From Rhodospira trueperi (GTDB lineage: Bacteria > Pseudomonadota > Alphaproteobacteria > Rhodospirillales > Rhodospirillaceae), in contig NZ_FNAP01000004.1 in assembly GCF_900101965.1 (NCBI RefSeq), forward strand, positions 186,001 to 250,000: 64,000 nt of DNA. The letters are read 5' to 3'. Both the position numbers and the translations under genes were made by a program. The notes beneath the pieces are model-generated. The model had not been told where the DNA came from and did not search any database. It saw only the letters and a list, made by a program, of their open reading frames with translations. Within the stretch, counting starts at the first letter, position 1. The number at the start of each line of letters is the position of its first letter. Positions 37,591 to 46,853 of this stretch are shown in pieces.

Positions 37591-39381
37591 ATGCCGCCAG
37601 TGCCCAACGCTTCACCGGACTCCCCAATGCCCACCCGCGCGGGAACCGTGGCCCTCATGCGTCGCCTGATGCGCGAGTTCCTCGGCCCGCATGTGCGGAC
37701 GATGGGGCTCGCCGTAACGTTCATGCTGGTGATGGCGCTGGCGACGGCCGCCACGGCATGGCTTCTGGAACCGGCCATCAACGAAGTGTTTCTGGGGAAA
37801 CGCGAAGACGCCCTCTGGTGGGTGGCCGGCGGTCTCCTGGTGGCCTTTCTCCTGCGGGCGGTCGGCAACTACGCCCAATCCCTGCTGGTGACCCGCGTGG
37901 GCTTCCGCATCCTCACCGAGGCCCGTGAGCGACTGCAAGACAAGATCGCGGGGATGGAACTGCGGTTCTTCCGCGCCCACGCCACGGGCGACCTGATTAC
38001 CCGCTTGACGTTTGATATCAACCGGATGCGACATGCCACCGTCAATGCCCTGACGGCGCTTGGCCGCGACCTTATGTTGCTGATTGCGCTGGTCGCCCTG
38101 GTGTTCTGGCAAGACTGGGTTCTGGCGCTGATGGCCTGCGTGGCGGCGCCCCTGACCGTCGTGCCGATCCGGCGCCTTGGCCGCAAGGTGCGCCGACGCG
38201 CCAGCGACACACAGGAGGAGACGGGCCGCCTGCATTCCCTGATGAGCCAGACGCTGCGCGGGATCCGCGTGGTGTGGATCGATGGGCGGGCCCAGGACAT
38301 GCGCGCCCGCGTCGATGCGCTGATCAACCGGATCTTCCGCCGTCAGGTCAGCGGCGAGCGGGCGCGGACCCTGGTGACACCGATCATGGAACTGGCGACG
38401 GGGGCGGGGCTGGGGCTCGCCCTGTTCGTCGGCGGACAGCGGGTGCTTTCGGGCGGCATTGATCCCGGATCCTTGACCTCAATGCTGGCGGCCCTCCTGA
38501 TGGCGTATCAGCCGGCCAAGCGGCTGGCCAACCTGTATTCGATCATCCAGGAGGGGCTGGCGGCGGTCGAACGCCTGTTCCAGCTTCTGGACACGCCGCC
38601 GGACATTGTTGAGCGGCCTGGCGCGATCGCCCTGCCCGCCGGTCCCGGCCGTATTGATCTGCGCGGCGTCGGATTCGCTTATCAGGCGGGGAGCCCGGTG
38701 CTGCACGACATTGATCTGACGGTCGAACCGGGTGAAATGGTCGCGCTGGTGGGGTCGTCGGGCGCCGGAAAGTCAACCTTGCTCAATCTGATCCCGCGCT
38801 TCCTGGAGGCTGAGGAGGGTGCGGTCCTGGTCGATGGCCATGACGTGCGTGACGTGACGATGGCCTCTTTGCGATCCCGGATCGCCCTGGTGACACAGGA
38901 GACCTTCCTGTTCGACGACACCATCCGCGCCAACATCGCCTATGCGCGGCCGGACGCCTCCGAGGAGGCCATTGAGGCCGCCGCGCGCGCCGCCGATGCC
39001 TGGGACTTCGTGTCCGCACTGCCGAAGGGCCTGGACACACCCATCGGAGAGCTGGGCGGGCGCCTGTCGGGCGGCGAGCGGCAGAGACTGGCCATCGCCC
39101 GCGCCCTGCTCAAGGATGCGCCGATCCTGCTGCTGGATGAACCGACGTCCGCGCTGGATTCGGCGGCCGAACACAGGGTTCAACAGGCTCTGGGTACTCT
39201 GAGTCGCGGGCGGACGACGCTGGTGGTGGCCCACAGATTGTCGACGATTATGGACGCCCACCGTATCTGCGTGGTAGACGGCGGTCGCTTGGTCGAACAA
39301 GGCCGCCACACCGAGCTTCTGGACCGGAACGGCCTGTATGCCTATCTCTACCGGGACTCGGGCCGGGGCGGCCCGGCATGA
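37591..39381 (+). CDS. MsbA-like ABC exporter (fused permease-ATPase)
   Basis: A 596-residue half-transporter working as a dimer. Six membrane segments lie in the N-terminal 320 residues. The ATPase domain has Walker A GSSGAGKST, the Q-loop LVTQETFLFDDTI, the signature LSGGERQRLAIARALL, Walker B ILLLDEPTSALD and the H-loop VVAHRLST. MsbA flips lipid A precursors, and VQQALGTLSRGRTTLVVAHRLSTI is typical of the lipid-flippase branch. The substrate is inferred only. ATG 37591 was chosen, with ATG 37627 as an alternative; upstream codons to 37480 lie in the divergent promoter region. Confidence 0.93.
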   Translation: MPPVPNASPDSPMPTRAGTVALMRRLMREFLGPHVRTMGLAVTFMLVMALATAATAWLLEPAINEVFLGKREDALWWVAGGLLVAFLLRAVGNYAQSLLVTRVGFRILTEARERLQDKIAGMELRFFRAHATGDLITRLTFDINRMRHATVNALTALGRDLMLLIALVALVFWQDWVLALMACVAAPLTVVPIRRLGRKVRRRASDTQEETGRLHSLMSQTLRGIRVVWIDGRAQDMRARVDALINRIFRRQVSGERARTLVTPIMELATGAGLGLALFVGGQRVLSGGIDPGSLTSMLAALLMAYQPAKRLANLYSIIQEGLAAVERLFQLLDTPPDIVERPGAIALPAGPGRIDLRGVGFAYQAGSPVLHDIDLTVEPGEMVALVGSSGAGKSTLLNLIPRFLEAEEGAVLVDGHDVRDVTMASLRSRIALVTQETFLFDDTIRANIAYARPDASEEAIEAAARAADAWDFVSALPKGLDTPIGELGGRLSGGERQRLAIARALLKDAPILLLDEPTSALDSAAEHRVQQALGTLSRGRTTLVVAHRLSTIMDAHRICVVDGGRLVEQGRHTELLDRNGLYAYLYRDSGRGGPA

Positions 39382-39612
39382 GGGGCCGGGACCACCCGTC
39401 GTGTGGCGGCATGGCCGTGCGGATCAAACGACACCGGCAATCTCACGTATCGAAAGGCGGAGAGTCGTTTTCGGTGGTCTGCAACGGCGCGGTCTGAAAG
39501 GATACCGTCATGCGCCTCTCCACGCGGTTCAAGTGATCGCGGCTCGGAACCGGGGCGCCTCAATGGTACGTGAGATGGGAACAGCCTGAACGGACGGTCG
39601 CGATTTGGCATC

Positions 39613-42192
39613 ATGACGACGGCCCGGAACGAAGCCATAGCCGTGGGATCCACGGATGCGGGGCACAGCGATCCCGGACAGCGCGGACCGGCGCCAAGCG
39701 AGCCGGGCGCGGCGCGCCTGGATGCGCTGATCGAGTCGATCCCGGGGATCGTGTTTCAGCGCCTCCTTCGTCCCGACGGAACGCTGTCCTACCCCTTCGT
39801 TTCTTCATCGGTGGCGCTGCATACGGGCTACCGGCCGGACCAGTTGCGGCTGGCACGGGACGGCAGCCTGGATGTCATCCACTGGGCGGATCGTGACGCC
39901 AATCTTGCGCGTGTGCATGAGTCGGCGCGGACCCTGAAGACCTGCGACGAGGGCTTCCGAGTGATCGCGCGCACCGGCGAGGTGCGCTGGTTGGCGGGGG
40001 CCAGCGTGCCACGCCGGCTGGAGGACGGCAGCGTGCTTTGGGACGGAACGCTGATCGACGTCACCGACCAAAAGCGGGCCGAGCAGTGGCTTGGCATGGT
40101 CATGGATCACGCTGCCGACGTCATCATCACCATGAATGATGCCGGTCTGATCGATTCGTCCAACGCCGCCTCCAGGGTCGTCTTCGGGTGTGATCCGGAC
40201 AGCCTGATCGGCCAGCCAGCCTCGACCCTGATGCCGCAGTTGGAGCAGGGCGACCTGAGCGAAGTGCTCCGGCAGTATCTCAACACCGGAGAGACCACGC
40301 TCGTCGGTCAGGGACCGCGCGAGTTGATCGGGCGGCATTTTGACGGCCGGCTGTTTCCCATCGAGATGGTGCTGTCGGAGGTCCTGACGGAGGGGCGCCG
40401 CCTCTTTATCGCGGTCATTCGCGACATCAGCCAGCGCAAGGAGACCGAGACGGCCCTGCTGGAAACGCAGCGCCGCCTGACCAACATCGCCGACAACCTT
40501 CAGGGACTTGTCTTTCAGCGCGTTCTGACCGACGACGGGCATCTGCGCTTTCTGTATATCACCGGCATGACCCTGGAGACGCTGGATCTGTCCTCCCAGG
40601 CCGTGATCGACGACGGCGACCTGCTTCTCAACGCCATGGATCCGGAGGACCGCAAGCGGTTTCTCGAGGCGGCGCATCACTCGGCCCGCACCCTCGATCC
40701 GATGGAGGACGACTACAAGATCGTCAGCCGTGAGGGCGCCGAGCGGTGGCTGCGCGGGTGGTCTCGACCCTATCGAACCGACGACGGGACCGTGGTGTGG
40801 GAGGGCGTTACGCTTGATGTGACGGATCGCAAGCAGGCCGAGAAACGGCTGATGTTCCTGGCGTATCACGACGCCCTGACCGGCCTTGGCAACCGCACCC
40901 TGTTTCTGGACAAGTTCGCCGCCCTGATCGGGGGTCAGGGGCCCGGAGAAGAGGGCCGCCCGTCGCGGTGGGCGCTGGTTGCGATTGGTCTGGATCGGTT
41001 CAGCATCATCAACGGCACGCTCGGACATGCCATTGGGGATCGTGTACTGGTCGCGGTTGCTCATCGCCTGCGCGAACCGCTCGGCGGTCATGAACTGCTG
41101 TGCCGAACCGGCGGCGATCGCTTCATGATGCTGTTGACGGACTGCGACACCGACGAGGCGCTTCAACTCGCGTTGAACGAGCTTACGGGCAAGTTCCAAC
41201 GACCCCTGGAAGTCGGGGGCCACCAGTTCGACCTGTCCGTCAGTCTTGGCGTGAGTCTGTTTCCGGATCACGGGCAGGACGCCGAAACGCTCATCATGCA
41301 CGCGGACGCGGCCCTTCACGAGGCCAAGTCGGAGGGCGGAAGCGCCTGCCGCCTGTTCACCCCGGCCATCAGCGAGCAGGCCAACCTGATCCTGACCATG
41401 CGCCACCGCATGCGGCGGGCGCTGGAGGAAAACCAGTTCAAGGCCTACTTCCAGCCCCAGGTGGATCTGGCCACGAACCGCATCGTCGGCTCCGAGGCCC
41501 TGGCCCGCTGGATCGCGCCTGACGGCACGCAGGTGTCTCCCGGCGAGTTCATTCCCATCGCCGAGGAGTACGGCCTGATCGACGAGATCTGCGTTCAGGT
41601 CATGGAGGATGCCTGCCGTTGGACGGCGCACTGGAACACCTTGGGGCTAGGCGATATCACGGTCGCGGTGAACATTTCCGGGCGCCAGTTCCACAATTCG
41701 CGTCAATTGGTGGAGATCGTGGACTCGGCTCTGACGAAATTGCGTCTGGCCCCGCATCTTCTGGACCTGGAACTGACCGAGAGCGCGGCCATGAGCGATC
41801 CGGAAAACGCCAGCCGGGTCATGCGCATGTTCACGGATCGCGGCATCGGCTGTTCGATCGACGATTTCGGGACGGGCCATTCGTCGCTGGCCGTGCTCAA
41901 GCGGTTCACCCTGCGCACGCTCAAGATTGATCGTTCGTTCGTCAAGGATGTCACCAGCGACTCCAACGACGCCGCCATCTGTTCGGCCATCATCGCCATG
42001 GCCCACGAGCTCAACCTGAAGGTCTGCGCGGAGGGCGCGGAGACCCCCGACCAGTTGGAGTTCCTGCGCGCGCACCGGTGCGACAAGGTTCAGGGCTTCC
42101 TGATCGCCAAGCCCCTGCCGCCGGAGGACATGGAGCGGATGTTGAGGGCCGGCATCCCGGAGGCGCTGCGCGGCCCCGTCCCCGCCAACTGA
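39613..42192 (+). CDS. PAS-PAS-PAS-GGDEF-EAL cyclic di-GMP signalling protein
   Basis: An 859-residue cytoplasmic sensor protein. Three PAS regions (about 40-155, 160-280, 285-410) include YRTDDGTVVWEGVTLDVTDRK. The GGDEF domain has the active site changed to GGDRF (500-504), so cyclase activity is unlikely. The EAL domain (about 600-850) keeps its catalytic set: E628 in EALARW, NISGRQF, LELTES, IDDFGTGHSSL, LKIDRSFV, EGAET and QGFLIAKPL. It is therefore probably a phosphodiesterase that lowers c-di-GMP, with GGDRF as a regulatory GTP site. No membrane helix is seen. It precedes a chemoreceptor gene and may act in motility control. Confidence 0.94.
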   Translation: MTTARNEAIAVGSTDAGHSDPGQRGPAPSEPGAARLDALIESIPGIVFQRLLRPDGTLSYPFVSSSVALHTGYRPDQLRLARDGSLDVIHWADRDANLARVHESARTLKTCDEGFRVIARTGEVRWLAGASVPRRLEDGSVLWDGTLIDVTDQKRAEQWLGMVMDHAADVIITMNDAGLIDSSNAASRVVFGCDPDSLIGQPASTLMPQLEQGDLSEVLRQYLNTGETTLVGQGPRELIGRHFDGRLFPIEMVLSEVLTEGRRLFIAVIRDISQRKETETALLETQRRLTNIADNLQGLVFQRVLTDDGHLRFLYITGMTLETLDLSSQAVIDDGDLLLNAMDPEDRKRFLEAAHHSARTLDPMEDDYKIVSREGAERWLRGWSRPYRTDDGTVVWEGVTLDVTDRKQAEKRLMFLAYHDALTGLGNRTLFLDKFAALIGGQGPGEEGRPSRWALVAIGLDRFSIINGTLGHAIGDRVLVAVAHRLREPLGGHELLCRTGGDRFMMLLTDCDTDEALQLALNELTGKFQRPLEVGGHQFDLSVSLGVSLFPDHGQDAETLIMHADAALHEAKSEGGSACRLFTPAISEQANLILTMRHRMRRALEENQFKAYFQPQVDLATNRIVGSEALARWIAPDGTQVSPGEFIPIAEEYGLIDEICVQVMEDACRWTAHWNTLGLGDITVAVNISGRQFHNSRQLVEIVDSALTKLRLAPHLLDLELTESAAMSDPENASRVMRMFTDRGIGCSIDDFGTGHSSLAVLKRFTLRTLKIDRSFVKDVTSDSNDAAICSAIIAMAHELNLKVCAEGAETPDQLEFLRAHRCDKVQGFLIAKPLPPEDMERMLRAGIPEALRGPVPAN

Positions 42193-42267
42193 TTTCGCCC
42201 CAGGTTTCAGGGAAGGGTCGGCGACTGGTCTCGCGACGCTAAGGGGTCGTCTGCGATGGAAGCCGTT

Positions 42268-42314
42268 TGATTGGGTCCCGCTGCGGCAGTCGGTGGCGGA
42301 TCGGGACCCAATCA
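42268..42314. repeat. 13-bp inverted repeat after the EAL gene
   Basis: TGATTGGGTCCCG and its exact complement CGGGACCCAATCA flank a 21-base loop, about 75 bases after the stop codon. It may protect or end the mRNA. There is no T-run. Confidence 0.6.
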
Positions 42315-42392
42315 TCCGGATACCAGCAGGTCTCATTTTGGCCGTGCGGCCTCCGAAGGGAACGGCTGGGCGCCCCAGGCGCGAACCGGACT

Positions 42393-42742
42393 CCCTCCCC
42401 TGGATCTATCATATTCACTCTTCTTCTCGCCGAAGCGGGGGCTCTTCGCTCGCGCGACAAATTGACTCGTCATTGCGAACCCCTCAGGAATCCCCTCATT
42501 TCGGAAAAGGGCCGCAAAATCAATGGGTTTCACGACATCGGCCTGCGCGATAACCTGTTGATTTAATTGCATGTTTAAGAAATGAGGGGATTCCTGAGTG
42601 CGAACCCTCGTCGCAAGACGAGGGTGAAGCAATCCAGGGCACAAAACGCAAATATCCACCCTAAATTGCTTTGTCGCTTCGCTCCTCGCAATGACGAGCA
42701 TAAGTGAAGATATGTGAATATGATAGCCTGGATAGGGGAGGG
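42393..42742. repeat. nested (Russian-doll) inverted-repeat element
   Basis: Four pairs of arms sit inside one another: CTATCATATTCAC (42406-42418) with 42714-42726, extended outward by CCCTCCCC/GGGGAGGG; CTCGTCATTGCG (42466-42477) with 42687-42698; a perfect 20-bp pair (42483-42502 with 42579-42598); and AAATCAA/TTGATTT (42517-42523 with 42558-42564). Between arms lies a reverse copy of the cpoB-tilS element (about 42599-42697). No transposase. It looks like repeat insertions into one another, or a composite MITE-like element. Confidence 0.75.
42599..42697 (-). repeat. dispersed palindromic element, copy 2 (CGTCATTGCGAG family)
   Basis: Read on the minus strand it runs CTCGTCATTGCGAGG, GCGAAG, CAAAGCAATTTAGGG, GATATTTGCG, GCCCTGGATTG and CCTCGTCTTGCGACG, closely parallel to copy 1 at 4578-4692. 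Confidence 0.75.
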
Positions 42743-42845
42743 CTGGGGTGGGGGTGAAAAAAAAGGCCCGTGGGTTGATGCGGCAAGCGGGGTCCGTGCG
42801 GACATCACCTCGCCCCCCTCCGACCTCTTCCCGAAGGGGGGAGGA
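42728..42845. repeat. paired intergenic element, copy B
   Basis: CTGGATAGGGGAGGGCTGGG, then TTGATGCGGCAAGCG, GTGCGGACATC, CGCCCCCCTCCG and CCCGAAGGGGGGAGGAG. Same block order and direction as copy A at 14153. Its left edge merges with the outer arm of the nested element. Confidence 0.72.
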
Positions 42846-43007
42846 GAGCAGGCCGGCCCCGACCGCAACCGGAGTTCTCCCTCCATCCTGAGAATTGCTG
42901 TCCGGACACCGGATCAGTGAAATTCCGAGGCGCGCTGGCCTATTTTTCGGGCATTGTGGCGAATTTTCCGCGTCCGGAACAAAAAATGCGCTGATTGGTC
43001 GAAATAT

Positions 43008-43030
43008 TATAATCACAACTTAGTCTAAGT
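43008..43030 (+). promoter_or_regulatory. TATAAT box and 13-base palindrome upstream of the chemoreceptor
   Basis: TATAAT at 43008-43013 is followed at once by the near-perfect palindrome ACTTAGTCTAAGT (43018-43030), about 155 bases before the start codon. No good -35 box is seen at 17 bases, so an activator-dependent or alternative-sigma promoter is possible. By-eye call. Confidence 0.3.
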
Positions 43031-43184
43031 GACGCCTCTCAAGAAGTCGGTGTCAAACTCCTTCTTGGTCTTCCCCTCCCAATTTCGGTGGTGTTTTACC
43101 GAAGGTTTATGAAATCACTTGCCGGTCCGGGGGGGGCTCTGCGACCATTAATGACGGATTTTCCGGTCGTTGAGGCGCGCCAAA

Positions 43185-45332
43185 ATGAAGATGAAAATCG
43201 CGGCCAAGCTGCCCTTGGCCATTGTGGTTCTGGCCGTGCTTTCGGTCATCGCCACCGGCATCATTGCCTTCAACCAAGCCCAGCAGAGCATGCAGGCCGC
43301 CGCGGCCCAGAAGCTGACTGCCATCAAGGAAGGTCGGCTGGCGGAGATGGAGCGCTACCTGGACTTCATCCACCATGACCTTGCCTCCATCGCCGAAAAC
43401 GACATGACCATCGAGGGTCTGGAGGCCTTCGAGCGCGGCTGGGCCGACCTGGCGGACGGGGGCGACCCGATGACGGTGGCGCAACGCCTCTACATCACCG
43501 ACAACCCCAATCCGGCGGGGGAGAAGCACCGGCTGAGCGATGCCCGTGACGGTTCGCTCTACAGCGAGGTCCACGCGCGCTATCACCCATGGTTCCGCCG
43601 CTTCCTGGAACGGCGCGGCTACTACGACATCTTCCTGGTCGATCACGACGGGACCATCGTCTATTCGGTCTACAAGGAGGCCGATTTCGGCACCAACCTT
43701 GAGACCGGACGCTGGAAGGGCAGCGAAATCGCCGACGTTTACCGCCAGATCAAGGCGGATTTCCGCGACGGCGCCTTTGCCATCACCGATTTCCGCCCCT
43801 ACGCGCCCAGCGACGGCGTGCCGGCCGGCTTCGTCGCCGCGCCTGTGTTCGATCACGCTGGCGAAGAACACGGCGTGTTGATTTTCCAGCTTCCAATCGG
43901 CGGCATCAACACGATCATGCAGCAGACCGCCGGGCTGGGTGAGTCCGGCGAAGCCTACATCGTCGGTGACGATCTGTTGATGCGCTCCGACTCTCGGTTC
44001 TCCAACGTGTCCACCATCCTGAAGCGCAAGGTCGATACGGTGCCCGTGCGTGAAGCCCTGAACGGCGGGAGCGGCGTGACGGTGGCCAACGACTATCGCG
44101 GCGTGCCGGTTGTCTCCGCGTATGGTCCGCTGGAGTGGATGGGCATCAGGTGGGCCTTCCTGGCCGAGGTGGACAAGGCCGAGGTGGACCAGCCCGTCGT
44201 CGCCATGGGCATGGGCATCGCCGTGGCGGGCCTGATCATCGCCGTCGTGGTGGCGGGCATCGGTTTGGTGTTCGCCCGCTCCCTGACCGGGCCGATCAAC
44301 CGCATGGTCGTGGCCATGAAGCGGCTCGCCGACAAGGATTGGACCGCGGAGGTTCCGGCCAAGGAGCGCACCGACGAGATCGGCGACATGGCCGCCGCCG
44401 TGCAGGTCTTCAAGGACAACGGCCTGGAGGTCGAGCGCCTGGAGGCCGAGCAGAAGGAACGCGACCGCCGCGCCGAGGAGGAAAAGCGCCGCGTCATGCT
44501 GCAGATGGCCGACGACTTCGAGGGCGCGGTCGGCGGCGTCGTGGAGGCCGTCTCGTCGGCCGCCACCGAAATGCGGTCCACGGCGCAGAGCATGGCGGCG
44601 ATCGCCGAGGAGACTGAAAACCAGGCCTCCACCGTCGCCGCCGCCGCCGAGGAGGCCAGCACCAGCATCCAGACCGTCAGTTCGGCGTCGGAGGAACTGG
44701 CCGCCTCCATCCAGGAAATCAGCCGTCAGGTCAGCCACGCCAGCGAGATCGCCGGAGAGGCCACGCGGCAGGTCGAGCAGACCAACACCCAGATCGACGG
44801 CCTCAACAACTCGGCCGAACAGATCGGCGAGGTGGTCAAGCTGATTACCGATATCGCCGCCCAGACCAACCTGCTGGCACTGAACGCGACCATCGAGGCG
44901 GCGCGGGCCGGCGAGGCCGGCAAGGGGTTCGCCGTCGTGGCCAACGAGGTCAAGACGCTGGCCAGCCAGACGGCCAAGGCCACCGAGGACATCTCCGACC
45001 GCATCCGGGGCGTGCAGTCCGAAACCCTGGCGGCGGTCAAGGCCGTGCGGTCCATCGGCGATGTCGTGGCCCAGGTCAGCGAGATCAGCCAGTCGATTGC
45101 GTCGGCCGTGGAGGAACAGACCGCCGCGACCCGGGAAATCACCCAGAACGTGGAACAGACCGCGAAGGGTGCCCAGGAAGTGACGATGAACATCCAGAGC
45201 GTCAATCAGGCCGCCGGCGAGGCGGGCAGCGCGTCCAGTCAGGTGCTCGGCGCGGCCGGACAACTGGCCGAGAACGGCGAGGTCCTCAAGCGTGAGGTGG
45301 GCGCCTTCCTCGCCCGCATCCGCAACGGATAG
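43185..45332 (+). CDS. methyl-accepting chemotaxis protein
   Basis: A 715-residue membrane chemoreceptor. It has an N-terminal helix ([18 protein letters not shown]), a periplasmic sensor of about 300 residues with Cache-like character ([47 protein letters not shown]), a second helix near 345-370, a HAMP domain ([21 protein letters not shown]) and a signalling coiled coil. The hairpin tip reads [20 protein letters not shown], the contact for CheA and CheW. ATG 43185 with GAGG at 9 bases was preferred to TTG 43170. Ligand unknown. Single gene with a long repeat-filled leader. Confidence 0.95.
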   Translation: MKMKIAAKLPLAIVVLAVLSVIATGIIAFNQAQQSMQAAAAQKLTAIKEGRLAEMERYLDFIHHDLASIAENDMTIEGLEAFERGWADLADGGDPMTVAQRLYITDNPNPAGEKHRLSDARDGSLYSEVHARYHPWFRRFLERRGYYDIFLVDHDGTIVYSVYKEADFGTNLETGRWKGSEIADVYRQIKADFRDGAFAITDFRPYAPSDGVPAGFVAAPVFDHAGEEHGVLIFQLPIGGINTIMQQTAGLGESGEAYIVGDDLLMRSDSRFSNVSTILKRKVDTVPVREALNGGSGVTVANDYRGVPVVSAYGPLEWMGIRWAFLAEVDKAEVDQPVVAMGMGIAVAGLIIAVVVAGIGLVFARSLTGPINRMVVAMKRLADKDWTAEVPAKERTDEIGDMAAAVQVFKDNGLEVERLEAEQKERDRRAEEEKRRVMLQMADDFEGAVGGVVEAVSSAATEMRSTAQSMAAIAEETENQASTVAAAAEEASTSIQTVSSASEELAASIQEISRQVSHASEIAGEATRQVEQTNTQIDGLNNSAEQIGEVVKLITDIAAQTNLLALNATIEAARAGEAGKGFAVVANEVKTLASQTAKATEDISDRIRGVQSETLAAVKAVRSIGDVVAQVSEISQSIASAVEEQTAATREITQNVEQTAKGAQEVTMNIQSVNQAAGEAGSASSQVLGAAGQLAENGEVLKREVGAFLARIRNG

Positions 45333-45355
45333 GGCCACCCGGGCCCTACCTGTCG

Positions 45356-45384
45356 GCGGCGGGCGGGCGCGTCTCGCCCGCCGC
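45356..45384 (+). terminator. GC hairpin after the chemoreceptor gene
   Basis: Perfect 10-bp stem GCGGCGGGCG/CGCCCGCCGC with a 9-base loop, 24 bases after the stop codon. No T-run follows, so it may need Rho or act only as an mRNA 3' stabiliser. Confidence 0.45.
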
Positions 45385-45408
45385 GAGACCGTGACCCGCG
45401 CGGGGATT

Positions 45409-45438
45409 TTGACAGGGCCTGCCGTTTCTGGGTAAAGC
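45409..45438 (+). promoter_or_regulatory. candidate sigma-70 promoter of the men operon
   Basis: TTGACA, 18 bases, TAAAGC, ending 35 bases before the menF start. The consensus -35 and the position fit the first gene of a tightly packed operon. Confidence 0.5.
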
Positions 45439-45473
45439 GGGGAACCATTTAACCCTCGTTTCGTCATGGGCCG

Positions 45474-46853
45474 ATGTCAACGTCCCTCCAGACCGTGCTT
45501 GATGAGACCCGCCCCCCAGCCGAACGCGCCGATCCGCTGCACCTGCTGGAACGCGCCATCCTGGAGTCGCTCGACACCATTGAGGCGACCCGCCCGGGCG
45601 GTCTCGTCAGCCTGAGTGTCGCGCTCCCCGATGCCGCGCCAGATGGCGACGCTGCGGTGAACCCGGTTCGGGGCGGGGATTGCCGCTGGCTGTCTCCCGA
45701 CGAGGATCAGACCCTCTATGGGGCCGGGGAGGCCGTACGCCTCACCCTGCCGACGCCGGACGGGTTCGAGGCCCATCGGACGGCCTGGGTGGTCCTGGGG
45801 GAAGAGGGCCTACCGCCGCCCCTTGCTTTCTGGACTGTGCCGCCGGCGCTGGACCCGGCGCCGCCGGAACTCTGGGTGCCGCGTGTGCTGCTGCGCCGGA
45901 CGGGGGGGCGCATGACCCTTACGGTCAGTCTGCGGCGCGGCGATACGCCGGTCGCGGAAGCGGTCCGATGCTGGCTGGCGGAGGCGCGGACGCTGCTGCA
46001 CGGCAGGCCCCGTGACGTCCTGCCCGCCATCGCCGCGCGCGCCCCCAAGACCGACCTCGCCGACTGGACGGATCGGGTGCGGCGCACCACCGAGGCCATT
46101 GCCGCCGGCCGCCTCTCGAAGGCGGTGCTGGCACGGCGGCTGGATATCCGTCTGACCGGGACCGCAGACGCCCAAGTGCTTGCCGACCGGTTGGCGGCGC
46201 TGCATCCCGCGTGCTGCACCTTTGCCCTTGCGCACGGGCAGGGCCATGTGGTGGCGGCCAGTCCGGAGCGGCTGGCGGTCAAGCGGGGGGCCAAGGTCCA
46301 CAGCACCGCGCTGGCCGGCACAGCGCAACGGCATGCCGACCCCGAGGCCGACGCGCGGGCCGCCGGGGATCTTCTGGCCTCGCCGAAGGAACGCCGCGAA
46401 CACGCCATCGTCGCCGACGCCATCGCCGAGGCCCTGGCCGAGGTCTGCGAGTCGGTTGAGCGGCCGGAAACGCCCGACATCATGCGTTTGCGTCAGGTGC
46501 AGCACCTGCACACGCCGGTGACCGGGCATCTGCGCGCCGGTGTGGGGTTCCTGGATGTGGTCTCGCGCCTGCATCCCACGCCGGCGGTTCTGGGATGGCC
46601 CCGACCGGCCGCCCTGGACTGGCTGCGGGCCATGAACGAGGGCCGCGACGGGCTGTACACCGGCGTCGCCGGCTGGATCGACCGCGACGGCGACGGCGAG
46701 GCGGCCATGGTGCTGCGCTCGGCCTATGTCGAGGATCGCGCCGCCGTGCTGTGGGCCGGCGCCGGCATCATGGCCGAGTCGGATCCCGCGCGGGAATGGA
46801 CCGAGACGGACCTGAAGCTCTCGACCCTGCTCAACCTGTTCGGCGATCCATGA
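45474..46853 (+). CDS. menF: isochorismate synthase MenF
   Basis: Converts chorismate to isochorismate, the entry step to menaquinone. The 459-residue product has a divergent N-terminal half and a chorismate-binding C-terminal half: RLSKAVLARRLDI, where K216 is the general base that marks isochorismate synthases rather than anthranilate synthases; STALAGTAQRHADPEAD; LLASPKERREHAIV; LHTPVTGHL; HPTPAVLGWPR; and GLYTGVAGWIDRDGDGEA. Siderophore-type EntC is an alternative by sequence, but menD overlaps its stop by four bases. First gene of menF-D-B-C. Confidence 0.94.
   Translation: MSTSLQTVLDETRPPAERADPLHLLERAILESLDTIEATRPGGLVSLSVALPDAAPDGDAAVNPVRGGDCRWLSPDEDQTLYGAGEAVRLTLPTPDGFEAHRTAWVVLGEEGLPPPLAFWTVPPALDPAPPELWVPRVLLRRTGGRMTLTVSLRRGDTPVAEAVRCWLAEARTLLHGRPRDVLPAIAARAPKTDLADWTDRVRRTTEAIAAGRLSKAVLARRLDIRLTGTADAQVLADRLAALHPACCTFALAHGQGHVVAASPERLAVKRGAKVHSTALAGTAQRHADPEADARAAGDLLASPKERREHAIVADAIAEALAEVCESVERPETPDIMRLRQVQHLHTPVTGHLRAGVGFLDVVSRLHPTPAVLGWPRPAALDWLRAMNEGRDGLYTGVAGWIDRDGDGEAAMVLRSAYVEDRAAVLWAGAGIMAESDPAREWTETDLKLSTLLNLFGDP

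Larger units (their letters stand above)
42193..43184. other. 1-kb non-coding gap with stacked repeats
   Basis: No gene supported. In order: a 13-bp inverted repeat (42268-42280 with 42302-42314); a nested inverted-repeat element (42393-42742); copy B of the paired element (about 42728-42845); and an AT-rich leader (42950-43080) with a TATAAT box and a short palindrome before the chemoreceptor gene. Confidence 0.7.

Noticed and set aside
42333-43016. Open frames across the repeat-filled gap
   Set aside because: They are composed of repeat elements, have no ribosome site or domain, and occur on both strands.
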